DNA from: Clostridiaceae bacterium
GTDB taxonomy: Bacteria; Bacillota; Clostridia; DSM-8532
Direction of reading: 5' to 3'
Length of the DNA: 64,000 nt
Assembly (NCBI GenBank): GCA_012521105.1
Contig: JAAYNA010000116.1
Span: 1-64,000, forward strand
Every line of letters begins with the position of its first letter. Position 1 is the stretch's first letter. This document shows positions 12,147 to 20,600 of this stretch, in pieces. The translations under genes and the position numbers were made by a program. The notes under the pieces were generated by a model. The model did not search any database and had not been told where the DNA came from. It worked only from the letters and a program-made list of their open reading frames with translations.

Positions 12147-12764
12147 CTATAATGTGTTTTTATAATAAAAAACTGCAAGCTGAGTTCTGTCCCGTAAATT
12201 TAGTTTTTCAAGAATTGCGCTTATGTAATTTCTGATTGTGCCTTCACTTAAATAAAGTATTTTAGAAATTTCTTTGTTCGACAACCCTTCAGCTACATGT
12301 TTAATAATTTCAATTTCTTTGTCACTTAAACCAAAGTTCTCTAAATTGCTTTCGGTTCTGGCAATTGCAGGCATTTTATTAATAATTTCATCACCAAAAA
12401 CCCTCTGCCCCATATATACAGCCTTTACCGACGGAATTATGCTTTCAAAATTCTGCTTCAGTATGTACCCTTTCGCACCTATTTGAAAGGCTTTAGTAAT
12501 ATATTCATCATCTAAAAAGGTTGTGAGGAAAAGAACTTTAGCCATTTTATCATCTGCAATTATTTTTTCAGCTGCATCTATACCCGTCATTTCATCCATT
12601 CTGATATCTATAAGAAGAATATCAGGCTTATGTTTTTCATACAGTTCCACAGCCTCCCGCCCGCTGTTTCCTGTTGCCACAACTTCAATCTCATTGTCCG
12701 ACTCCAATATTGTTCTAAGGGAAGAAGTAACTAACCTGTCGTCATCCACAACCAGTATTCTCAT
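12147..12764 (-). CDS. NarL/LuxR-family response regulator
   Basis: 205-residue response regulator. The receiver domain (1-120) has the acidic pair VDDD at 7-9, phospho-acceptor D53 in LIDIRMDEMTG, and the conserved T and K. The LuxR-type helix-turn-helix is at about 140-200 (SNKEISKILYLSEGTIRNYIS). It follows its sensor kinase gene by 21 bases and is divergent from an ABC-2 exporter, so it most likely controls that exporter. The dyad at 13973-13986 is a plausible site. Confidence 0.93.
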   Translation of the reverse strand: MRILVVDDDRLVTSSLRTILESDNEIEVVATGNSGREAVELYEKHKPDILLIDIRMDEMTGIDAAEKIIADDKMAKVLFLTTFLDDEYITKAFQIGAKGYILKQNFESIIPSVKAVYMGQRVFGDEIINKMPAIARTESNLENFGLSDKEIEIIKHVAEGLSNKEISKILYLSEGTIRNYISAILEKLNLRDRTQLAVFYYKNTL

Positions 12765-12785
12765 ACAGCACCTCTGTTATAAACA

Positions 12786-13857
12786 TTATTTTTTAGGGAT
12801 TGAAATGAATATCTTAAAACCATTTCCGGTATTTATATTAATATTCCCGTTAAAAGAGTTCACCCTGTCAGTCATGTTTGTAAGCCCCAGGCCTCTTTCA
12901 AAGCTTTGAACCTTTCCGTTATCCTTTATAATTAACTGGTAAAGGGCAGGGTGTTCATTGAAAACAATGGTCACTTTCGTTGCATCTGAATGCCTTATCA
13001 CATTCGACAATGCTTCCTTTACTATTGAAATAAACGTATATTTCAATTTTTTATCCGGGTTACTGTACATATTATAATCATAATCTACCTCACACAAGGT
13101 GAATTTCTTTATTAACCCCCTTATCTCAACATCCAGGTCTATAGATTCTTCATATACTTTATGTACGCTTGTTCTGATACTGTTCATGGCCTGGTTCAAA
13201 GTTTCATTCAGCTCTTTCAGGTGTTCTGCTATTTGCTCATCCTTATTTATTGTCATAAGTGCTCCAGATTGCAAAATGGCGCTTGAAAGCAAATGACCCA
13301 CATTATCGTGGATATCCCTTGCTATGCGGTTGCGTTCGTTCAATGTTGCAAGATATAGTTCATTATCCTGTTTTTCTATTAAATCAGTATTCTGCTTTTT
13401 TAATTTTATAGACATCTCTCCGGCATCATCGGCTAGTTCATTGAGTTTTTTATGAAGTTTGCCCTGCATTTTAAGGCGATACCGTATTAATATGCTGAGA
13501 GTTATCAATATTATTACTATAAAAAAAAATCTGAGTTGATGAAGTCTGAGAAAAATAAATCAACGGTATTGCGGCAAAAAGATTAAAATACTGAAGTTTT
13601 CCAAAAACCATATCGTAAGCTATTAACCCCATGAAAATGGTAATGGCCGGAGTAAAACAACATAGAACCGAAAACCCGATTGTTAAAATAAGTTTAATTT
13701 TTCCATTGTCAAAATAGCTTAAAAGACCGCTAAAAATGACAGGTACAAGCACTATTGCCACATTTATGCCAAAGTCTGACTGGCTGAGGTATATAATCAG
13801 GCAGCTTATAAATATTATAGTTTTGTCTAGAAGGCTTGTGTAACTAAACATTTCCAC
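12786..13857 (-). pseudogene. Sensor histidine kinase (HisKA_3 type), frame broken at a nine-base homopolymer
   Basis: Membrane sensor partner of the adjacent regulator. The first part (GTG 13857 or ATG 13851 start) has about four hydrophobic segments. The second frame continues with a fifth (IVIILITLSILIRYR), the dimerisation/phospho-acceptor motif ERNRIARDIHDNVGH, and an HATPase domain ending IKDNGKVQ...GLGLTNM. The two frames meet at a run of nine T on the coding strand (bases 13521-13529). Eight T would restore one protein of about 350 residues. This may be a pseudogene, a phase-variable tract or a sequencing artefact. The kinase core itself is intact. No ribosome site is seen for a separate downstream protein. 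Confidence 0.85.
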
Positions 13858-13972
13858 TACCTGCCTCGTTTTAAAAAGATATAGGACGGATGGCGTGAAA
13901 GAATCCCTGCGAAAGCCATTTTACCACATTCCAATCAATTTGTATATTAAGACTGGAACTGTTATTCATTTC

Positions 13973-13986
13973 ATGACATTTGTCAT
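13973..13986. promoter_or_regulatory. Candidate response-regulator operator in the divergent promoter region
   Basis: Perfect inverted repeat ATGACA-TT-TGTCAT, about 100 bases upstream of the exporter ATPase gene and about 115 bases upstream of the kinase gene. Short-spaced dyads are typical for dimeric NarL-type regulators. Binding by the neighbouring regulator is inferred. Confidence 0.5.
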
Positions 13987-14085
13987 ATCAATTTGTGATT
14001 GCTTTCACTTAGAAAAGAAACTTTATAAGAATACAATTATATCAGTGGACATTTAAAAGGACGATAAGCCATGGAGGTCTGAAAA

Positions 14086-15018
14086 ATGGTAGTTAAAGTT
14101 AAGGACTTGGTAAAAAGATATCGCGACATACTTGCATTGGATCATCTTTCTTTTTCTATAAATGAGGGAGAAGTTTTTGGGCTGTTAGGGCCAAACGGCT
14201 CGGGTAAAACAACAGCCATAAACTGTATTTTGTCACTGCTTAAATACGACAGGGGCGAAATATGGATTTTCGGGCAGCCCATGAGGCCTGACGCATATGA
14301 TATTAAGCGGAATATAGGTATTGTTATGCAGAACATAGCCGTATACAACGAGTTAACGGCATACCAGAATATTGACTATTTCTGTGGATTGTATGTTAAA
14401 GACAAAAACCAAAGAAAAAAACTGGTTAATGAAGCTATTGAATTTGTTGGGCTTGGCGAATTCACCAAATTCTATCCGAGAAAACTCAGTGGTGGCCTTT
14501 TAAGAAGGTTAAACATTGCATGCGGAATTGCACACAAACCTAAACTTATAATCCTTGACGAGCCAACTGTTGCGGTTGACCCCCAAAGCCGAAATAAAAT
14601 TCTGGAAGGAATACTGGAGTTGAACAAACAGGGTGCCACCATTATTTACACCTCCCATTACATGGATGAAGTAGAGCAGATTTGCAGCAGGATATTGATA
14701 ATAGACAAAGGCAGGGAAATTGCGACGGGAACAAAAGATGAGCTTAAAGCCATGATATCTCTTGGTGAAAAAATAACCGTTGAATCTTACAGCATAACCG
14801 AAAAGCAGATATCGGCCATTAAGAAACTCCCTGGCATTACTTCGGTTGATTATAAAAACAATGCTTTAATAATTAAATCTGGAAAAGGTACTAATAACCT
14901 TGAAACGGTTTTAGACTTTATCAGGAAAGAGAATATTCATTTTGGAAGAATATACTCGGAAATGCCTACGCTAAATGATGTTTTTCTTGAAATAACCGGC
15001 AAGGAGCTCAGGGATTAA
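14086..15018 (+). CDS. ABC transporter ATP-binding protein (ABC-2 / multidrug type)
   Basis: 310-residue ATPase. Walker A LGPNGSGKTT near residue 36, Q-loop MQNIAVYNE near 80-88, signature LSGGLLRRL near 139, Walker B LIILDEPT near 158, switch His in YTSHYMDE. The C-terminal 90 residues form the extra domain common in CcmA/DRA-type drug exporters. GGAGG precedes the ATG. The gene heads an operon with two ABC-2 permeases and is divergent from a two-component system. That layout resembles the Bacillus LnrJK-LnrLMN linearmycin-resistance cluster, so export of or defence against a membrane-active compound is a reasonable guess. Confidence 0.93.
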   Translation: MVVKVKDLVKRYRDILALDHLSFSINEGEVFGLLGPNGSGKTTAINCILSLLKYDRGEIWIFGQPMRPDAYDIKRNIGIVMQNIAVYNELTAYQNIDYFCGLYVKDKNQRKKLVNEAIEFVGLGEFTKFYPRKLSGGLLRRLNIACGIAHKPKLIILDEPTVAVDPQSRNKILEGILELNKQGATIIYTSHYMDEVEQICSRILIIDKGREIATGTKDELKAMISLGEKITVESYSITEKQISAIKKLPGITSVDYKNNALIIKSGKGTNNLETVLDFIRKENIHFGRIYSEMPTLNDVFLEITGKELRD

Positions 15019-15029
15019 GGAGGATCGTG

Positions 15030-16166
15030 ATGTTTATACACATTTTTACGTACAGGCTGAAATGCCTTTTGCGGGATTATGAAGGTATTTTCTGGACAAT
15101 GCTTTTTCCTTTGATCCTGGCAACCTTATTTAATATGGGGTTTTCAAACCTTAACAGTGCTGAAATGTTTAACCCCATTAACATTGCTGTTGTAAATAAT
15201 GAGTCATACCGGCAAAACCAAAGTTTTAAACAAACTCTTGAAAAAGTATTTACCGGGGATGACAGGCTTTTTAATCTTTCGGTGGTTTCAAGGGAAGAAG
15301 CCGATGAAATGCTTAAAGATAACCATATTGACGGGTATATAATTGCCGAACAGCCAATTAAGCTTGTAGTAAGCAGATCGGGCATAAAGCAAAACATTAT
15401 AAAAAGCTTTATTGATAATTACATGCACACTTTTTCTGCTATCAGCAACATTTTGGAAAAAGACCCGGGAAAACTTCAAAGCCTTATAAATGACATTGAA
15501 AGCAAGGTGAAATATTCCAAAGAGGTATCAGTTACAAATGCCGAACCTGATAATGTTCTTATTTATTTTTATACATTAATTGCAATGGCCTGTTTTTACG
15601 GCGGTTTTTTAGGAATGGGGGAGGTTTCGGATGTTCAGGCGAATATTAAACCGGTGGCGGCAAGGATAAACACAGCACCTGTGCATAAGCTGAAAACATT
15701 TTTTTACAGTTCTGCCGCATCAATTATTATACACCTTACCGAAATGCTCATTTTGCTTGCTTATTTGGTTTTTGCTTTAAAGATTGATTTCGGTACAAAA
15801 ACATCTTACGTTTTACTTACGACCTTTATTGGTTCCATAGCAGGTTTTTCCTTTGGGGCTTTCATAAGTGCAATTGTCAAAAAGTATGAAGGTTTTAAGG
15901 TGGCTGTTATAGTTAGCGTAACAATGCTCTGCTGCTTTCTTGCGGGCATGATGTACCAGGATATGAAATATATTGTTGCAACAAAGGTACCGATATTATC
16001 GTACCTGAACCCTGTAAACCTATTAACCGATGCTTTTTATGCCCTTTATTATTACGACACTCTCACAAGATTTTTTACAAATATTGTTATACTAACAGGC
16101 TTTATAATTGTATTTTGTTCAGGAACATATTTAATAATCAGGAGGCAAAAATATGCAAGTCTTTAA
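15030..16166 (+). CDS. ABC-2 type permease, first of pair
   Basis: 378-residue integral membrane protein. One N-terminal segment (LFPLILATLFNMGF) is followed by an extracytoplasmic domain of about 150 residues, then five hydrophobic segments in the C-terminal half. This is the ABC2_membrane_3 plan. Start ATG 15030 is set by GGAGG six bases upstream; the GTG just before it is less well spaced. It begins 11 bases after the ATPase gene and overlaps the next permease by 14 bases, so the three genes are translationally linked. Confidence 0.87.
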   Translation: MFIHIFTYRLKCLLRDYEGIFWTMLFPLILATLFNMGFSNLNSAEMFNPINIAVVNNESYRQNQSFKQTLEKVFTGDDRLFNLSVVSREEADEMLKDNHIDGYIIAEQPIKLVVSRSGIKQNIIKSFIDNYMHTFSAISNILEKDPGKLQSLINDIESKVKYSKEVSVTNAEPDNVLIYFYTLIAMACFYGGFLGMGEVSDVQANIKPVAARINTAPVHKLKTFFYSSAASIIIHLTEMLILLAYLVFALKIDFGTKTSYVLLTTFIGSIAGFSFGAFISAIVKKYEGFKVAVIVSVTMLCCFLAGMMYQDMKYIVATKVPILSYLNPVNLLTDAFYALYYYDTLTRFFTNIVILTGFIIVFCSGTYLIIRRQKYASL

Positions 16167-17319
16167 GCTTTGTATTAAAGTAATAAATAAAAATAAATAC
16201 CTTCTGCTTGTTTACGTTGTTATATTTCTGGTTATTTCCTTTACATTGTCGTTAACTGCTGTAAGGGAAATGGAAACCAGTACTTCATTCAAACCTGCTA
16301 AAACTGAAATTGCCCTTATAAACGAAGAAAATACTCCCTTAATAAACGGGTTTAGGGCAGAACTGGCCAAGGTTGCAACCTTCGTGGATATTCCTGATGA
16401 AACCGAAGCTTTGCAGGACGCTCTTTATTTCCGCCAGGTTTCCTGTATTATCCGAATCCCTCAGGGTTTTACAGAAAAATTTATGAACGGTGAAAATGTT
16501 CAGCTTGGAAAAATAAGTATACCTAATTCGATAAGAAATGTGTATATAGATTTATGTATTGATAAATATTTTAACACAGCAAGGCTTTACGTGCAAAACA
16601 TGAATGGAATTACACAGCAGGAACTGGTTCAGTATCTTAAGAAAGATTTATATGACACTACATCGGTAGAAATGATAGCAAAGGGCGAAAAAACTTCTGT
16701 GACTAATTTAAATTACTTTTTTAACTTATTTGCATACCCTATGCTATCCATAATTATTTTGGGAATGAGCACGCTTATGCTGATTTTCAACGACAAAGAC
16801 CTGAAAATGAGAAACAGCTGTTCACCAATAAGCAGCACCAATATCAGCATGCAATTCGTATTGGGCAATTTAACCTTTACATTTGTATCATGGCTTATAA
16901 TGGTTTTATCGTGCCTTTTATTGAATTTTAAAAGCATCTTCGACTTTAATACAGTGTTCCTTGTAATAAGTTCATTTGTTTTTGCCTTTTGCTGTTCAGG
17001 AATCAGCTTCCTGATAGGAAATCTGGTTAAGAGCAAGGACGCAATCACAGCGGTAAATAATGTTGTTACCCTCGGGATGTGTTTTATCAGCGGTGTTTTT
17101 GTACCCCAGGAAGCAATCGGAAGTTCGGTTCTTAAAATAGCAAGCTTTATGCCAACATACTGGTATGTTAAAGCAAATAACACCATAGCCAAGCTAACCC
17201 GGTTTACCTTGGACACAGTAAAACCCGTTCTATATGACTTTTTAATAATTATTGCCTTTGGCCTTGCTTTTTTCTCGGTAAGCCTCGCTATAAGAAAAAA
17301 ATACAGGTCATATACATGA
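16153..17319 (+). CDS. ABC-2 type permease, second of pair
   Basis: 388 residues with the same plan as its neighbour: an N-terminal membrane segment (YLLLVYVVIFLVISF), a large soluble loop, and about five C-terminal membrane segments including FISGVFVPQEAIG, typical of drug-type ABC-2 permeases. AGGAGG precedes ATG 16153 inside the upstream gene. Together with the first permease it should form a heterodimeric membrane channel. The coding end lies inside a hairpin at 17301-17326. Confidence 0.87.
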   Translation: MQVFKLCIKVINKNKYLLLVYVVIFLVISFTLSLTAVREMETSTSFKPAKTEIALINEENTPLINGFRAELAKVATFVDIPDETEALQDALYFRQVSCIIRIPQGFTEKFMNGENVQLGKISIPNSIRNVYIDLCIDKYFNTARLYVQNMNGITQQELVQYLKKDLYDTTSVEMIAKGEKTSVTNLNYFFNLFAYPMLSIIILGMSTLMLIFNDKDLKMRNSCSPISSTNISMQFVLGNLTFTFVSWLIMVLSCLLLNFKSIFDFNTVFLVISSFVFAFCCSGISFLIGNLVKSKDAITAVNNVVTLGMCFISGVFVPQEAIGSSVLKIASFMPTYWYVKANNTIAKLTRFTLDTVKPVLYDFLIIIAFGLAFFSVSLAIRKKYRSYT

Positions 17320-17326
17320 CCTGTAT
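17301..17326 (+). terminator. Hairpin at the end of the exporter operon
   Basis: Perfect 10-bp stem ATACAGGTCA/TGACCTGTAT with a 6-base loop, including the permease stop codon. The downstream sequence is T-rich but without a continuous run, so termination may be partial. Confidence 0.55.
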
Positions 17327-17460
17327 TAATATTTGTCTATGTTTTATTGGTAACATTTTTTCTTATAATAATCAAATTGCTTGTAATTTTAATCAGCAAT
17401 AACTCTTTTAAAATCTATCCTTTTACTATTTTCAATTGTATTTTTCACACTCCATGCGAA

Positions 17461-17565
17461 CAAACTAAGAATCAGGATTTTATAGGAAAAGCACAAATGT
17501 ACGTTGAGCAGCATTTGTCCGATACAAATTTATCTCTAAAGTGGATAGCAGAAAACTACCTGTAA
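17461..17565 (+). pseudogene. Remnant of an AraC-type DNA-binding domain
   Basis: A short reading frame ends with QDFIGKAQMYVEQHLSD and LSLKWIAENYL, which match the first helices of AraC-family helix-turn-helix domains as found in clostridial response regulators. The frame stops right after NYL, where YM...LSxxFK would follow, and nothing upstream resembles a receiver or cupin domain. It is a gene fragment. Confidence 0.6.
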
Positions 17566-17637
17566 AAGTATACGAATATGACAACCCGAATGCATTAAAA
17601 TAGTTGCAGACAGATAGAATGGAAATAACCTGCCATT

Positions 17638-20600
17638 TTAAATAAGGTTTGTATTATCAAGCTTTTCAAAGTAAAGCCGGGGCAACACTATTTTAACTTC
17701 ATTTCTGCTGTTTTCATCTTTCCAAAAAACAATGAACCTTATTTTAGCAGATTTAAGTGCATAACCTTTCTCTTTTATTGAGTTTATTTTCTCAATACAC
17801 TTTTTAGAAAATTTTAATACTGCTTGTCCTTCAGAATTTAAACAATATTCATCTTTTACAATAAGGGTATCTCCACTGACCAGTTTTGTTATTAAATTCT
17901 GGCGGTATGCCGGTATGAAAAAGCCGAGATAAACATCTTCATGTGTAAGCTGTATCACCAGTTGTCGCGGTGAAGAATAAGAGTTTCTGTTATAAACTTT
18001 TTCAAGTTTTTCAGCAGGTATATAGTCTAAATAGTATCCATTATAGTGAATAACCAGATTCTTTTTTGCTCTTGTCATGGCAACATAAAGAAGCCTTTTA
18101 TCTTCATCGGTGTTCGGATAAAAACCATCAAGCACTATAAACACATTATCAAACTCACGGCCTTTGGCTTTATGCATTGTTGATACAAATATTGTTTCTG
18201 CCCCTTCATTATAAAAGTCTTCAAGGTTTGATTCCCTCACAAAAACTTCCAGATCGGATTTGTATTTAGTTCTTTTACTTGTTGATTCAAATGCTTTTAT
18301 CAGATTCTTGCATATTTCCAAATTCAGGCTTCTTCGGAACCTTTCTGCAAGCCTTCGCTTTGCCTCCTCCCAGATATCATCGCTTACTGTGCAGCTGTCT
18401 TTGTCCAGGTTCACCTCATTTAAAAAGTGCCTTATCTCCAACAGGTTATATAAATTGAAGCCGTCATTAGACTGAATCAGTTTCGCCTGCATTCGGTTGT
18501 TTACAAGTAAACCTGTTATTTGCAAAGCTTCTTCATTTGTTCTGGTTAAGACACAGGTGCTTCCAATAAGCTCCTGTGACAGGATATCCTCAACCACGGG
18601 AGTAATAAGGTTACCCGAACTGTAGCGAACCAACCTTATCCTGCCGTTATCATTCTGTTTGGGCTGTATTGGTGTATGTTTTAAGCGCTCTTTTATTTTA
18701 ACTGCAAACTGGTTTGCAAAATGAATAAGATTACTTTTACTTCTGAAATTTTCAACCAGTTCATAAACTTTTGCATTTTTATCGTCAATTAATTTTTTCA
18801 TGTATCCCGAACTTGAGCCCCTGAACTGGTAGATATTCTGGTCATCATCCCCCACTGCAATCACACGCATATCTTCATTGTATTCCATAAGGCATCTAAT
18901 GAGCTCGAACTCATATGCATCCATGTCCTGTGCTTCGTCAATAACCAGGACGGTTTTAGTTATTCCTGATGGTTCAACTTCATTATTTTTTATTTTTGTT
19001 ATGGTTTCTTTAATTATATTTTTTGACTTTTCAATGCTTCCAACCCTGCCCAACAAGTCAAAGCAATAAGAGTGGAAGGTTTTAATATCTATATAGTGTG
19101 CGGCATTTCCATAAAGCTCTAAAAGTCTTCTTTTAAATTCGGTGGCTGCTGACCTTGAGAATGTAAGCATCAGCAGCTGTTCGTGCTTTACATCTTCCAT
19201 ATACAAAAGCGAAGCCAATTTATGAACCAGAACACGGGTCTTTCCACTTCCGGGACCTGCAGCAACCACAATATATTTTGATTTGCTGTCATTGATGATG
19301 TTTAGCTGGGCGGGCGACAGTTCGCTGAAAAGCTGTTTGAACTTGGCAGGGGTTATTGTTTTGTTAAGGGCCTGCCTGTTCCCCTTAAAGTACTTATTCA
19401 AAAAAGAATTATAGCTAAGCTGGAAATAATCATCTACAAACTGCAGTGCAGCTTTATAGTCATCAATCATCTTTCTGGCGTATTCGCCGACAATATGGAT
19501 CTGCTGCACTTTGTTTTCATAAAACTCTTTAAGTTTCTGGTAGTCTTCCAGTTTATAGCGCCTCTTATTATCCAGTTCAATGCGTTCAATATTCATAGTA
19601 TTGTGAATAACCAGAAAACCGCCTTCTATGTATACTGTACCTATTCTTGACAGATAAAAAAGGGCATCCTCTATATCATTAATTGTGGCTTTGGTGTTAA
19701 ACATGGTAATTCTGTTATTAAAGGCTTCTTTTAATTGAAGAACTGAAAAAGCCACCCTTACTTCGCCTTTAGAGCTAGGATCCTCGGCAGTTTCGCTTGC
19801 TATATTGTAGAGGTATTCCAGTATAAATTTTGCAAGCTCATAACGTTTATTAAGTCTTTCTTTAAGGAGCTTTTTTTCATGAATACAGTATACTGCAATA
19901 TGGTTTGGTGGAATAGTCCGGCGCTTAATCCATTTAGTTATAGTCCAGAAATTTGTAATTGTTTTCAGTTTATTAGTCGTTACATCTTTACAGCCAAATT
20001 CCTCGGCCTGTTCATTAAGCTCCTTTATGTGAAATGTCTTTTCTTCTTCGGTGAAAACAGTTAATAAAAATTCTTCTATTTCCTGGAATTCAATCAGAAT
20101 TTTAAGTGAATTGTTTACATTTCCTTTTTTCTTTATATACACTGATAAATCCATAGTATCGGCCAATAAGCCTCCTTCCCGAAGCAGATTTACAATATGT
20201 ATTACTGTTCTTTTTTCAAGCCCGAGACGATCAGCAATATAGTCAACCCTTGATTCGGGTTCATCGGTACCGGCATAGCTTCTGCTTCTTGTGGCTATTA
20301 GCATTTTTATTATTCTGATGGCATGCATCCGCTCTTCTCTAGAAAATTTCCCCGAAGCATAAATTTTGTTTATTGCCTCCTCTGCGTTTCTTGCCTGTAT
20401 GCTATTGGCAAAAATCTTAGGAGTATTCTGGCTTCTTTTAATATAGCCTGCTTCTTCAAGAGCATTTATTGCTGTTTTAACTTTTGTTTCCAAATCGTGA
20501 ATACTGTCATCCCACCCGGCTTTTCTGGCAATTTCCAAAGCCGACTGAGAAACCCTTTTCCTCATTCCGGTAATACTTTTAATAGCCCTCCAAATCTGTT

